Below, in pieces: positions 22,755 through 32,066 of a DNA stretch of 61,504 bases. Every line of letters starts with the position of its first letter. The stretch's first letter is position 1. This stretch comes from Chthoniobacteraceae bacterium (GTDB lineage Bacteria > Verrucomicrobiota > Verrucomicrobiia > Chthoniobacterales > Chthoniobacteraceae). The stretch lies in NCBI GenBank assembly GCA_947476045.1, contig CANJNZ010000021.1, positions 1-61,504 of the forward strand. Direction: 5' to 3'. The position numbers were made by a program, and so were the translations under genes. The notes below the pieces were generated by a model. The model ran no database searches and was not told the DNA's origin. It worked only from the letters and a program-made list of their open reading frames with translations.

Positions 22755-25700
22755 TCACTCGTTCCGCAACGCCGCGAGTTGCGAACCTCTCAAAGCAAGC
22801 CGCGTGGCAAGCCAGGCCCAGAATGCTCCTAGCACTGCCATGCCTGCGAGCAGCGTGAGGATTCCGCGCCATGGAAAATGTGCGGCTTGCGCAGAGAGGC
22901 GCGGCCACACGGCGGTGAGGGCGCTCACGGCTCCGATGCCGAGTGCGCCGATGATGAGCCAGCGGTGCTCGGCGAAGACGAGGCGGCGCAATGTTTGTGG
23001 CGTGAAGCCGACGGCTTCGAGCAGGCCGAATTCGCGGCGGCGCTCGAAGACATTCCGTGCGACGACGATGCCGAGACCTGCGCTGCCGAGGAGCATTCCG
23101 AGTCCGCCGAGCACTTGGAAAATCGAGAGGTAGGTGTTCTCGACTTCGTTGAATTCGGCGAGGCGTTTCACGGCGGGGACGAGTTCGAGTCCGCGATCGC
23201 CGAGCTGACGCGTAAGGTGCTCGCGCACGGCGTCCATTTTTTCGCGCGGGCAGTCCACAAGGAAGAAACGGTAGCCGGCGGTGTTCGGGAATTTCGCGGT
23301 GAAGTCGCGCTCGGGGATGACGACGAGTCCCTGCAGGACACTGCCGCTCACGGTCGCCGCGAATTGCACGCGCGCTTTTTCACCACGCTCGGAGTCGTAT
23401 TCGAGCACGTCGCCAAGTTTTTTCTGCATTGCCCATTGCAGCGTGTTTGCGTCCACGATGCCGGGGACTGCGCCGTCGGCTTTCATGCCAGACCAGTCCA
23501 GGCCAAACTGCTTTTCGCGCAGCTCTGAAAAATCCACGCCGAGCAGGCGCGGCTGCACGGCGCGGTTGAGGTTCAGGCAGCTTGCGTCGTCGCCGTCGCG
23601 GACGCGCATCTGCACGACGCGGACGCCAGACATGAGTTTGTCGTCGAGCGCGTAGGCGTCGCGGCCTTTGGTGGAGTTGAGGTCCTCGTAGATCGGCGCG
23701 CTGCTCTCGCCGATGAACGCGAATCCGCCGGTGCCGGAGTCGCGCCGCGTGGAGTCTTCGGGCGCGCCTTTGCGGAAGGAGTCCACGGCGATGACCATGA
23801 AGACGCCGCTCGCGAGCACGGCGATCGTCGCGAGGCTGCGTCCGCGTCGGCGGGAGATGTTGCGCGCGCCGAGTTGCGCGATGGATTCCGCGCCGGTGCC
23901 ATCGGCCACCTGGCGCAGCCGCGCGAGTGCGAAGAGGCATCCCGCGATGAGAAGCAGTGCGCCTGCGCCGAAGAATGCGCCGGAGTTTCCTTTCGCGAAA
24001 ATGGCGAGTGCGAGTGCGGCGATGACTGATGCACCACCAAACCACGACACGAGCGACGGCGCGGCGCGGCGGAACACAGACATCTTGTCTGTGCGGCCAG
24101 CGGGCTTCCAGCCTGCTGTGTCTTGGCGCAGATCAGCGACAGCAGGCGGGACGCCCGCCGGCCGCACAGGCTGGAAGCCTGTGTTCCCGCTCAGCAGCGC
24201 GGCGGCTTCCATTCTAAAAAGCCTCCGGCTCGCCAGCCACATCGCGATGAGTGCGACAAAGATGCCGCTCACAACGCCGATGGCCATCGTGACGGCGGAC
24301 GGCGCAAAGACGAAATGCGTGCCGCCCGTCGCACCGCCCCACACTCCGGCGAGCGCGTGCAGCACGCCCTTTGTGTAGAGCGCGGCGAGCAGTGCGCCGG
24401 CGAGCGAGCCGATGAGCGCGAGCACGAAGCCTTCGCGCAGGAACAGGCGGCGCACCTTTTTCACCGGCCAGCCGACGGCGAGCAACAGCCCGGCTTCGGC
24501 GGCGCGCTGCTCGATGGTGAATGTGAACAGCAGCCCCGTGAGCACCGCCGCCGCGGCGATGAGGAAGAAGCTGAAATAGACAAACAGTTCGCCGAAGTCC
24601 ACGGGCGCATTCGTTGCTGCGAGCGCCTGCTCGCGGAGGTTCACGGTGCGGAAGCCGAGCGCGGCGGGGTCTATGAATGCGGCGATGCGCTCGACCTGCT
24701 CGCGCTTCGTGCCGGCGGGATAGCGGATGCTCGTGAGGTTGCCCCAGCGGTTGCCCCATAGCTCCTGGCCGGTCTTCAGCGTCACGAATGCCTTCGGCGT
24801 GCCGCGGAATTTCGTCCAGTAGTCCTGGTCCTTGTCGCGCATCCGCGTGGCGTCGAAGTCGAATCCCGGCTTCCAGTCGCGGCAGTTCGCCTTGTCGGCG
24901 AGGCCGGGAAAATCGGGCATCCACGAGCCGTTGAGCTGCGGCTCGGTCATCTCGAGGATCGGCGCGGCGACGGTGAAAGTGCGCGCCTTCTCGACGAGCT
25001 GACGCCGCTCGCCCATCACGAAATACTTCACCGTCACCTTCGCGCCCGGCGCGACGCCGAGGTCGTCCGCGAGCCAGCGCGTGATCTGGATTTCGCCGTC
25101 CGCCAGCTTCGGATTCACAAAGCCCGACGCAGCCGCATCAATCGCCGTGACCATCGAGTAAGGCGTGGCGTTCGCCTTCGCATCCGAGCCGTCACCCGCG
25201 CGGATGTCGTTGACGAAGTAGGTGAGTGAGTCGAGGCCGCGAGGTGGTTTCGGACCGGGAACAAGAAATCTAAACTCCTCAACTCCACCTCTCACGAACT
25301 GTGCATCCTCTGGTGGAAGAGGGATGCTCAAGGAAATCACCCGCTCATCGGATCCCTCACTCTTCCTAGCTGCTGAAACGATTTCAGGATCGAGAAACAC
25401 CCGCGGACTTCGAAGTTCTGGGCCGCCGTTGTTCGGGAGTTCGCGAACGACTATTTCGTTGCCGAACTGTTGCGTTTTCTCGAGTTCGTCCGAGACAAAG
25501 TCGGCCTGTTCAAAAACTTTCCTGATCGGCTGCAAAATTCCGAACGTAAATCGGCTTATGATCTGACTTCGCCGAACTCTCGCTTTCTCTTGATCGCTAA
25601 CAAGCGAAACGAATTTGTCGGGTGGTTTAAGGAAAACGTTCACCTTCTCCCCCACCCCCAATTTCTCCTGCAAAGCAGCGAGCGGCACGAACGCCGTGTG

Positions 25701-26324
25701 CGGCGGCACCTGTCCGCTCGCGAGCGCGAAGCGACCGAAGTCCGCATCGCCCACGACGCGCGCGATGCGCACGCGAAGCGAGACGCTGCCCTCCTCTTCG
25801 CCGGAGAGCGGCGCGTCCTTGGAAAATGCGCTCGGCTTTTCTAGGCGCAGCAGGACTTCGTCGCCGGGCTTCACGCCGAGCTGCGCGGCGAGACGTTCGT
25901 TCAGCGCGATTTCGTTTGCGTTGAGCGGGACTGCATTCGCCGATGGCGACAATTTCCAAAACGCATCGTCCACGCCGACGATCTGGACTTTGTTCGCGCG
26001 CGCTTTTCCATCGGAGCGCGCGGCGGTGCCGGAGAGCATCAGCACGCCAGCGGCATCCGCGCCGGGAAAAAATGCGCGCGCCACGACGGCCGACCGCTTT
26101 TCCACCTCGCGCGACCACGGGACGAAGCGTTCGCCGCAGAGCAGTGCCTCGCCGATTTTCCCCACGCGTGCCTCTGCCTGCGCGCGGAGCGTGGCCTTCA
26201 CCGAATCGCCGACCATGAGCGCGCCGGTGAGCACGAGCGCGGCGAGCGCGGAGCCGAGGATGACGCCGAGGTGCGTGCGCCAGTAGTGGCGGATGCTTTG
26301 TGCGACCAGTCGGCGGACGTTCAT
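22755..26324 (-). CDS. FtsX-family ABC transporter permease (MacB/LolE-like)
   Basis: Predicted 1189-residue permease, longer than the usual 800-860 residues. It has an N-terminal helix (THLGVILGSALAALVLTGAL), a large periplasmic domain, and FtsX segments with FVYFSFFLIAAAAVLTGLLF and later LGGLGMLLGSAGLGIVVARN and LIIGALGIGAVSALTAVW. It pairs with the ATPase whose stop overlaps its start (ATGA). Exporters of this type move lipoproteins or amphiphiles out of the inner membrane. Two oddities add length: an in-frame palindromic element (24071-24187, 39 codons) and a segment (about 25255-25640) whose base composition and codon use differ from the rest of the gene. Confidence 0.9.
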   Translation of the reverse strand: MNVRRLVAQSIRHYWRTHLGVILGSALAALVLTGALMVGDSVKATLRAQAEARVGKIGEALLCGERFVPWSREVEKRSAVVARAFFPGADAAGVLMLSGTAARSDGKARANKVQIVGVDDAFWKLSPSANAVPLNANEIALNERLAAQLGVKPGDEVLLRLEKPSAFSKDAPLSGEEEGSVSLRVRIARVVGDADFGRFALASGQVPPHTAFVPLAALQEKLGVGEKVNVFLKPPDKFVSLVSDQEKARVRRSQIISRFTFGILQPIRKVFEQADFVSDELEKTQQFGNEIVVRELPNNGGPELRSPRVFLDPEIVSAARKSEGSDERVISLSIPLPPEDAQFVRGGVEEFRFLVPGPKPPRGLDSLTYFVNDIRAGDGSDAKANATPYSMVTAIDAAASGFVNPKLADGEIQITRWLADDLGVAPGAKVTVKYFVMGERRQLVEKARTFTVAAPILEMTEPQLNGSWMPDFPGLADKANCRDWKPGFDFDATRMRDKDQDYWTKFRGTPKAFVTLKTGQELWGNRWGNLTSIRYPAGTKREQVERIAAFIDPAALGFRTVNLREQALAATNAPVDFGELFVYFSFFLIAAAAVLTGLLFTFTIEQRAAEAGLLLAVGWPVKKVRRLFLREGFVLALIGSLAGALLAALYTKGVLHALAGVWGGATGGTHFVFAPSAVTMAIGVVSGIFVALIAMWLASRRLFRMEAAALLSGNTGFQPVRPAGVPPAVADLRQDTAGWKPAGRTDKMSVFRRAAPSLVSWFGGASVIAALALAIFAKGNSGAFFGAGALLLIAGCLFALARLRQVADGTGAESIAQLGARNISRRRGRSLATIAVLASGVFMVIAVDSFRKGAPEDSTRRDSGTGGFAFIGESSAPIYEDLNSTKGRDAYALDDKLMSGVRVVQMRVRDGDDASCLNLNRAVQPRLLGVDFSELREKQFGLDWSGMKADGAVPGIVDANTLQWAMQKKLGDVLEYDSERGEKARVQFAATVSGSVLQGLVVIPERDFTAKFPNTAGYRFFLVDCPREKMDAVREHLTRQLGDRGLELVPAVKRLAEFNEVENTYLSIFQVLGGLGMLLGSAGLGIVVARNVFERRREFGLLEAVGFTPQTLRRLVFAEHRWLIIGALGIGAVSALTAVWPRLSAQAAHFPWRGILTLLAGMAVLGAFWAWLATRLALRGSQLAALRNE
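24071..24187 (-). repeat. 117-bp palindromic repeat element, in frame within the permease gene
   Basis: The ends GGAACACAG (24071-24079) and CTGTGTTCC (24179-24187) are inverted. Inside are CACAGACA/TGTCTGTG (8-bp stem, 3-base loop), GGCTTCCAGCCTG/CAGGCTGGAAGCC (13-bp perfect), GCGGCC/GGCCGC and GCCTGCTGT/ACAGCAGGC. It is exactly 39 codons and is translated as part of the permease, containing GFQPVRPAGVPPA and AGWKPAGRTDKM. Such translated repeats are common in Verrucomicrobia and Planctomycetes genomes. Confidence 0.88.
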
Positions 26325-27001
26325 TTGGTCTGCTCCCGCAATTTTCCATCGGCCAGCTCCAGCACGCGTCCCATTTTCTGCGCGAGGTCGGGCGCGTGGG
26401 TGACGAGGACGATGGCGACTTTTTCCCGCGCGTTGATTTCGGCCAGCAACTCGGCGAGCTGCGCGGCGTTCGTGCGGTCGAGCGCGCCAGTGGGTTCGTC
26501 GGCGAGGAGCAGGCGCGGGCTTTGGATCAAAGCGCGGGCGATGGCTGCGCGCTGGCGTTCACCGCCGGAAAGCTGGCCGGGGCGGTGATTGAGGCGATGG
26601 CTGAGGCCGACGGCGGCGAGCAGGCTGGCGGCGCGGTCGCGAAGTGCGGCGCGGTCGGCCTTGGGATTCGCGAGCGTGGGGACGAGGACATTTTCCAGCA
26701 CGGTGCATTGCGGGAGCAGGTGGTGGAGCTGGAAGACGAAGCCGACGGTCGTGTTGCGAAACGCGGCAAGGGCGTTGGCATCGAGCTGCGCGAGGTTGTG
26801 GCCGGCGACGATGACTTCGCCCGAATCGGGCCGATCCAGCGCGCCGAGGAGATTGAGCAGCGTGCTTTTTCCGCAACCGCTCGGGCCGGTGATGGCGACA
26901 GTCTCGCCATCGGCGAGAGCAAATTCAGCCCCGGCGAGCACGGGCACGCGGGCATCGCCTGCGGCGTAGGTTTTGGTGACGTTGCGAAGTTCGGCGAGCA
27001 T
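26321..27001 (-). CDS. ABC transporter ATP-binding protein (LolD/MacB-like)
   Basis: Predicted 226-residue ATPase. Walker A is GPSGCGKST (39-47), Q-loop FVFQLHHLLPQ, signature LSGGERQR and Walker B LLLADEPTGALD, followed by the H-loop region VTHAPDLA. The first Met of MLAELRNVTKTY gives the family N-terminus; a start 7 codons upstream at 27022 is possible. It overlaps the permease start by 4 bases, so they form one exporter operon. The family drives lipoprotein or macrolide/lipid export and not import. Confidence 0.93.
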   Translation of the reverse strand: MLAELRNVTKTYAAGDARVPVLAGAEFALADGETVAITGPSGCGKSTLLNLLGALDRPDSGEVIVAGHNLAQLDANALAAFRNTTVGFVFQLHHLLPQCTVLENVLVPTLANPKADRAALRDRAASLLAAVGLSHRLNHRPGQLSGGERQRAAIARALIQSPRLLLADEPTGALDRTNAAQLAELLAEINAREKVAIVLVTHAPDLAQKMGRVLELADGKLREQTK

Positions 27002-27112
27002 GGCGGTGAAAGTAATCAGCATTCCCCGATGCGTGACCAGCCGCGAGTGAGATGATGATGGGCGTGGCAGTTCCTGTTCGCCAAAGTGCGCCGCGCCGCT
27101 AACGTCGCCGTT

Positions 27113-27322
27113 ATGAGCTTCTGGACTCCCAACATCGATCTCCGCGGTCGCATCATTCGCGGCTGCATGACGCTCGTCCTTTTCGGCGCAGCATTGTTTG
27201 CGGAACACGAAGGCATCTTGTGGCTCGCGGTGATGCTTGCGATTGCCGGGCTCGTGGGTCTGGTCGAAACCGTGCGCGGCTGGTGCTTGCTGCTCGCGTG
27301 CAAAATCAAGACGCGTTTTTAG
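27113..27322 (+). CDS. Small two-helix membrane protein, DUF2892-like
   Basis: Predicted 69-residue protein. A short N-terminus containing DLRGRIIRGCMTL leads into two hydrophobic helices (VLFGAALFAE and WLAVMLAIAGLVGLVETV) and a basic end with Cys (CKIKTRF). This pattern matches DUF2892 proteins, whose function is unknown. The Met at 27113 is preferred over a GTG at 27086 that would add unrelated residues. It is divergent from the ABC ATPase gene. Confidence 0.6.
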   Translation: MSFWTPNIDLRGRIIRGCMTLVLFGAALFAEHEGILWLAVMLAIAGLVGLVETVRGWCLLLACKIKTRF

Positions 27323-27339
27323 AGGCACGCAGAAAAACT

Positions 27340-27424
27340 AACCGCGAAGCGGCAAAGCAGCGAAGGGATCGGAATGACTCTTCTTTCTGTGATTACATCT
27401 TCGCTTCTTCGCCGCTTCGCGGTT
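27340..27424. repeat. Large inverted repeat in intergenic DNA
   Basis: Arms 27340-27365 and 27399-27424 are inverted copies matching at 24 of 26 positions, each containing AACCGCGAAGCGG or its complement. They are separated by 33 bases and could form a long hairpin between the DUF2892 gene and purC. It may act as a terminator of the upstream transcript, but it resembles dispersed repeats. Confidence 0.8.
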
Positions 27425-27484
27425 CCCAATTTCATCAGCGACTGACTCGACAACACGCCCCGCATCCGCCATCCCGCACAGCGC

Positions 27485-28363
27485 ATGGACATCCTCACAC
27501 TTGATCTTCCCGGCATCCGCAAAGTCGCCAGCGGCAAAGTGCGCGAGATTTTCGATCTCGGCGAACACCTGCTCTTCGTCGCGACGGATCGAATCTCGGC
27601 ATTCGACTGCATCCTGCCTAACGCCATCCCGCGTAAAGGCGAGGTGCTCACGCAGCTCTCGGATTTCTGGTTTGGCAAAATGAAGTTCGTCGAGAATCAC
27701 CTCGTCGCCGTGGACTTCGCCGCTTTTCCCGAGGTGCTGAAGCCCTTCGAGGAGCAGCTCCGCGGACGCTCCATGATCGTGCGCAAAGCGAAGCCTCTGC
27801 CTGTCGAATGCGTCGTGCGTGGCTATCTCATCGGCTCCGGCTGGAAGGACTACCAGCGCACCGGCGCCGTGTGCGGCATCGCGCTGCCCGCCGGTTTGCA
27901 GCAGGCGGAAAAATTGCCGCAGACGATTTTCACACCCTCGACGAAAGCTGCGAGCGGGCACGATGAAAACATCGCGTGGGATGAATGTGTGCGGATGTGC
28001 GGCGAGAGTGTCGCAACGCAAGCGCGCGATCTCGCGATTCGCATTTACGAGGAAGGCCGCGCACACGCTGCCGGGCGCGGGATTATTTTGGCGGATACCA
28101 AATTCGAGTTCGGCATTCTTGATGGTCGCGTGATCCTGATTGATGAAGTGATGACGCCCGACAGCTCGCGTTACTGGCCCGCCGCCGATTATCGCGTGGG
28201 CATTTCGCCACCGAGTTTCGACAAACAATTCGTCCGCGACTACCTCGAAACGCTCGACTGGGACAAGACGCCACCCGCGCCGCAGCTCCCTGCCGATGTC
28301 GTCGCCAAGACTGCTGCAAAATACCTCGACGCATACGAACGTCTCACTGGCTTGAAGTTGTAG
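27485..28363 (+). CDS. purC: Phosphoribosylaminoimidazole-succinocarboxamide synthase
   Basis: Predicted 292-residue enzyme of de novo purine synthesis. It joins CAIR and aspartate with ATP to form SAICAR. The opening [26 protein letters not shown] is the family start signature, and [38 protein letters not shown] and [10 protein letters not shown] follow. The length fits the longer, roughly 300-residue version. It is 16 bases upstream of a PQQ-propeller gene with which it may be co-transcribed, though the two functions are unrelated. Confidence 0.97.
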   Translation: MDILTLDLPGIRKVASGKVREIFDLGEHLLFVATDRISAFDCILPNAIPRKGEVLTQLSDFWFGKMKFVENHLVAVDFAAFPEVLKPFEEQLRGRSMIVRKAKPLPVECVVRGYLIGSGWKDYQRTGAVCGIALPAGLQQAEKLPQTIFTPSTKAASGHDENIAWDECVRMCGESVATQARDLAIRIYEEGRAHAAGRGIILADTKFEFGILDGRVILIDEVMTPDSSRYWPAADYRVGISPPSFDKQFVRDYLETLDWDKTPPAPQLPADVVAKTAAKYLDAYERLTGLKL

Positions 28364-28379
28364 GCCATCCTCACGCGCC

Positions 28380-29750
28380 ATGCGCTTACTCCTTTTCCTC
28401 GCCGCAGCAGTAACCTCCTTCGCCGCAGACTGGCCGGAATTTCTCGGCCCGAATCGCGATAACACTTCGCCGGAAACTGGACTGCTCACGGCGTTGCCGG
28501 AAGGCGGGCCGCCCATCGTGTGGCAGATGGATGTCGGCCCCGGCTACAGCGCGCCGAGCGTGCGCGACGGGATGCTCGTGCTTCATCACCGCGTCGGTGG
28601 CGCGGAAGTCGTGCAGGCGCTCGACGCCACGACAGGCAAGGCGCTTTGGAAATACGGCTACGCATCGTCATTCCAAGACCCGTTCGGCTTTAACAACGGC
28701 CCGCGCTGCTCGCCACTGCTCACCGCCGATCGCTGCTACACTTTCGGCGCGGAAGGCGTGCTGATTTGCCTCGACCGCAAGACCGGCGCCCTCGTGTGGC
28801 GGCGCGACACGCAGAAGGATTTCGACGTTCCCGAGGCATTCTTCGGCGTGGGCAGTTCGCCAGTATTGGAGGATGGGAAATTGATCGTGCAAGTCGGCGG
28901 ACAGCCCGATTCGAGTGTCGTCGCCTTCGACGCAGCGACTGGAAAAACGCTCTGGCAAAATGGCGGAGCAAAAACTTGGGACGGCGCACTGATGAAGTTC
29001 TGGCCCGGCGAACCCTTCGTGAAATGGGACCCGGCGCATCCTGCATTTCAAAAAATGGCGAGCTACTGCACACCCGTCCTCGCCACCATCCACGGACGCC
29101 GCCACGTCCTCACCGTCACGCGACAGGGCCTCATCTCCCTCGACCCCGCAACCGGCGAGCACCAGTTCTCATTCTGGTTCCGCTGCCCCCGCGAAGAATC
29201 CGTGAACGCGATGTCTCCCGTCGTGCAGGGCGACCTCATCCTTCTTTCCTCCGCATATTTCAAAAGTGGCGCTGTCCTCCTCCGAGTCCGTCCCGATGGC
29301 AAAGGCGTGGATGAAGTCTGGCGCTCCACCGCCCTCGAAGTTCATTGGTCACGTCCCAATCTTGTTGACGGAAATTTATACGCCTTCATCGGACGCAATG
29401 AACCCGACGGCATTTTCCGCTGCGTCGAAATGGAAACCGGAAAAATCAATTGGGCGCGCCCCGAAGGCTGGCCCAACGGCGGTCACGCCAAACTCCGCGC
29501 CGGAGAAAAACCGCCGGATGTTTTCGGACGCGGCTCCACCATTTTTGCCGATGGAAAATTGATCGCGCTGGGCGAATGCGGACTGCTCGGCATCTTCCGC
29601 CCAAGCGCGCGGAAGCTCACCGAAATTTCCCGCTGGCAAGTCCCCGGCCTCACCTACCCCTGCTGGGCCGGCCCCGTCCTCGCCAATGGAAAACTCTACC
29701 TTCGCTCCGAGGAGAAGTTGATCTGTTTGGACCTCGCGGCGAAGAAGTAG
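28380..29750 (+). CDS. PQQ-binding-like beta-propeller protein, exported
   Basis: Predicted 456-residue periplasmic protein. The signal peptide MRLLLFLAAAVTSFAA is followed by the planctomycete-style opening DWPEFLGPNRDNTSPETGLL and repeated blades with the AxDxxTGKxLW pattern, for example ALDATTGKALWKYGY, CLDRKTGALVWRRDTQ and AFDAATGKTLWQNGGA. The fold is an eight-bladed PQQ-type propeller, as in BamB and alcohol dehydrogenases, but catalytic residues were not identified, so it may be only a scaffold. It is convergent with the amidase gene, 7 bases apart. Confidence 0.88.
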   Translation: MRLLLFLAAAVTSFAADWPEFLGPNRDNTSPETGLLTALPEGGPPIVWQMDVGPGYSAPSVRDGMLVLHHRVGGAEVVQALDATTGKALWKYGYASSFQDPFGFNNGPRCSPLLTADRCYTFGAEGVLICLDRKTGALVWRRDTQKDFDVPEAFFGVGSSPVLEDGKLIVQVGGQPDSSVVAFDAATGKTLWQNGGAKTWDGALMKFWPGEPFVKWDPAHPAFQKMASYCTPVLATIHGRRHVLTVTRQGLISLDPATGEHQFSFWFRCPREESVNAMSPVVQGDLILLSSAYFKSGAVLLRVRPDGKGVDEVWRSTALEVHWSRPNLVDGNLYAFIGRNEPDGIFRCVEMETGKINWARPEGWPNGGHAKLRAGEKPPDVFGRGSTIFADGKLIALGECGLLGIFRPSARKLTEISRWQVPGLTYPCWAGPVLANGKLYLRSEEKLICLDLAAKK

Positions 29751-29757
29751 CCGCCCG

Positions 29758-30396
29758 CTACGAACGGCGCACGAGGGCGAGGAATGCGTTCCATTTCGCG
29801 CCGGGCTTGCCGCCGTCGAGCAGGATGCGCGGACAGGGTTTGTGCCAGTTGTTGTAATGCACCATCGTCCAAAAATAGTGCGGCACCACGTGGTCGAGCG
29901 GGATGCCGTATTTGCTGCGCAACCACGCCACGAGTTTTGCGCAGCGCTCGATGGCGGCGCGCTGGCGTGCAGGCTCGCGGAATTCGCAAATCTCGATGCC
30001 GATGCTCGTCGAGTTGCCGGGGCCTTCGTGGTCGGCGTGCTCGCCTCGTTCGTCGAGCGGGAGATGCTGCACTGTCTCCACATCGTCCACTGTGAAGTGC
30101 CAGAAATTATACCCGCGCTTGTTCCATTTCGTCTTCGCTTTGATCTGCCCCGTGCGAAGCAGTCGCCCGTGCGTCGCCGCCGTGCCGCCAGGGCTCTCGG
30201 TGCTGTGGACGGTGATGTAAGTGGCGCGCAGCCTTTCATGGATTTGCCGTCCAAACTTGCCATCCGGAATAAGATCCCCACGCAACCCGAGCGCTCGCGG
30301 CATTCGCGCCGTTGCTGAATCCGTCTCCGCCAAAACAGGCGCAGCACAGCAGGCACATCCTAAAACGGAGAGTCGGAGAAAATCACGGCGGTTCAT
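29758..30396 (-). CDS. N-acetylmuramoyl-L-alanine amidase (PGRP-type), Tat-exported
   Basis: Predicted 212-residue amidase. The N-terminus MNRRDFLRLSVLGCACCAAP has a twin-arginine motif and a lipobox-like Cys. The amidase-2/PGRP domain has the expected ligands: His in ATYITVHSTESP, His in GYNFWHFTV, His in LDHVVPHYFW and Cys in HKPCPRIL, as in T7 lysozyme. It should cleave the link between MurNAc and the stem peptide. The Met at 30396 is chosen for the Tat motif. It is divergent from the cytochrome locus start at 30523. Confidence 0.88.
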   Translation of the reverse strand: MNRRDFLRLSVLGCACCAAPVLAETDSATARMPRALGLRGDLIPDGKFGRQIHERLRATYITVHSTESPGGTAATHGRLLRTGQIKAKTKWNKRGYNFWHFTVDDVETVQHLPLDERGEHADHEGPGNSTSIGIEICEFREPARQRAAIERCAKLVAWLRSKYGIPLDHVVPHYFWTMVHYNNWHKPCPRILLDGGKPGAKWNAFLALVRRS

Positions 30397-30522
30397 GTGC
30401 CGATGAATCACCGTCAGGGCGCGCGTGGCAATCTTCAACCCACGCAATGCGATGAGCGAAATAGAATTCTATTACTGGCAAAAGGCATAAGATTCCATCT
30501 ACTCAGGGATTCTCATTCACCC

Positions 30523-32061
30523 ATGCTCCCGCTTCGTTTTTTAATATTGCTCTGCACGCTCTCAATTGTGGCGGCGGTGGTCGCTGCTCCGCCAAAGAAA
30601 CAAGAGGAAGAAGACCCGAATGCGCCGGTGAGTTATTTCAAAAAGATACGGCCCATTTTCCAGGCTCAGTGTCAGGGGTGTCATCAACCGGCGCGGGCGA
30701 AAGGCGGATATGTAATGACGGATTTTGCGAAGCTGGTCGCGGGCGGTGATGATTGCGCGAAGGACGGCTTGCGCGCCATCGTTCCGAAGGACCCGGCGAA
30801 GTCCGTGCTCGTCGAGCAAATCACGCCGGTGAATGGCGAGGCCGACATGCCGAGGAAAAAACCACCGCTCACGGAGAAAGAGATCGCACTCGTCCGCCGC
30901 TGGGTCTCGGAGGGTGCAGTGGACGACACGCCGGTGAATGCGAAGCAGCGGATAGACGCGGAGCATCCGCCGGTCTATGTGCGCCCGCCGGTCATCACGT
31001 CGCTCGATTTTTCGCCGGATGGAACGCTGCTCGCAGTCGCGGGCTTTCACGAAGTGATGCTGTGGAAAAGCGACGGCTCGGAGATGATCGCGCGGCTCGT
31101 GGGATTGTCCGAGCGCATCCAGACGGTGCGCTTTTCGCCAGATGGAAAACGGCTCGCAGCCTGCGGCGGACGACCTGCGCAGATGGGTGAGGTGCAAATC
31201 TGGGACGTGGAAAAACACACTCTCCTGCTGAGCGCGCCTGTCGGTTTTGACACGGTGTATGGCGCGGCGTGGTCGCCCGATGGAAAACTCGTGTCCTTCG
31301 GCTGCTCGGACAACGCGCTGCGGGCGATTGACTCAACAACTGGAAAGCAAGTGCTCCAGCAGACTTCGCACGGCGACTGGGTGCTCGACACTGTTTTCAC
31401 CAGCAAAGGCGACCAGCTCGTGAGCGTCGGTCGTGACATGAGCGCGAAGCTCACCGAGGTGGCGACGCAGCGGTTCATAGACAACATCACCTCGATCACG
31501 CCGGGCGCACTGCGCGGCGGATTGCAAAGCGTTTCACGACACCCGGAGCGCGATGAGTTTCTCGTCGGCGGCGCGGATGGCGTGCCGCAGGCCTACCGCC
31601 TTGTCCGCAAAAACCAACGGCGCATCGGCGACAACGCGCTCTGCATCCGCAAATGGCCCGCAATGGAAGGCCGCATCTACGCCGTGGAATTCGCGCCCGA
31701 TGGGAAAAGTTTTGCCGCAGCCAGCTCCCTCGATGGAAAGGGCGTGGTCAGTTTCTTCAACTACGATTTCAACACGGAGCTGCCCGCCGAAATGGCGGCC
31801 ATCGAAAACAAGGACGACGGCTCGCGGAAAGACGCCGAGAGGGCCAAGCTCGCCGCGCATTACGTGAGCGAAGTGAAACTGCTCGGAAGCACGCAAATTG
31901 ACGCCGGCCAATACGCGCTCCGCTGGCTGCACGACGGCTCGGCAGTTGCAGTCGCGGGCGAAGATGGAAAAGTGCGCATCGTCAGCGCCACAGACCCGAA
32001 AGTCGTGAAGGAATTCATCCCCGTGCCGCTCAAAACCACTCCTCCAACCGCCGCCAAATAG
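30523..32061 (+). CDS. Cytochrome c / WD40-repeat fusion protein
   Basis: Predicted 512-residue exported protein. A signal peptide (PLRFLILLCTLSIVAAVVAA) precedes a planctomycete cytochrome domain with CQGCH (Cys50, Cys53, His54) and a distal region with DMPRKKPPLTEKEIALVRRW. The rest is a WD40-type propeller (SLDFSPDGTLLAVAGF, TVRFSPDGKRLAACGG, AWSPDGKLVSFGCSDNAL). The heme and propeller suggest an extracellular electron-transfer or binding role. It begins a tight five-gene run, with the next gene only 5 bases away. Confidence 0.9.
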   Translation: MLPLRFLILLCTLSIVAAVVAAPPKKQEEEDPNAPVSYFKKIRPIFQAQCQGCHQPARAKGGYVMTDFAKLVAGGDDCAKDGLRAIVPKDPAKSVLVEQITPVNGEADMPRKKPPLTEKEIALVRRWVSEGAVDDTPVNAKQRIDAEHPPVYVRPPVITSLDFSPDGTLLAVAGFHEVMLWKSDGSEMIARLVGLSERIQTVRFSPDGKRLAACGGRPAQMGEVQIWDVEKHTLLLSAPVGFDTVYGAAWSPDGKLVSFGCSDNALRAIDSTTGKQVLQQTSHGDWVLDTVFTSKGDQLVSVGRDMSAKLTEVATQRFIDNITSITPGALRGGLQSVSRHPERDEFLVGGADGVPQAYRLVRKNQRRIGDNALCIRKWPAMEGRIYAVEFAPDGKSFAAASSLDGKGVVSFFNYDFNTELPAEMAAIENKDDGSRKDAERAKLAAHYVSEVKLLGSTQIDAGQYALRWLHDGSAVAVAGEDGKVRIVSATDPKVVKEFIPVPLKTTPPTAAK

Positions 32062-32066
32062 ACTCC

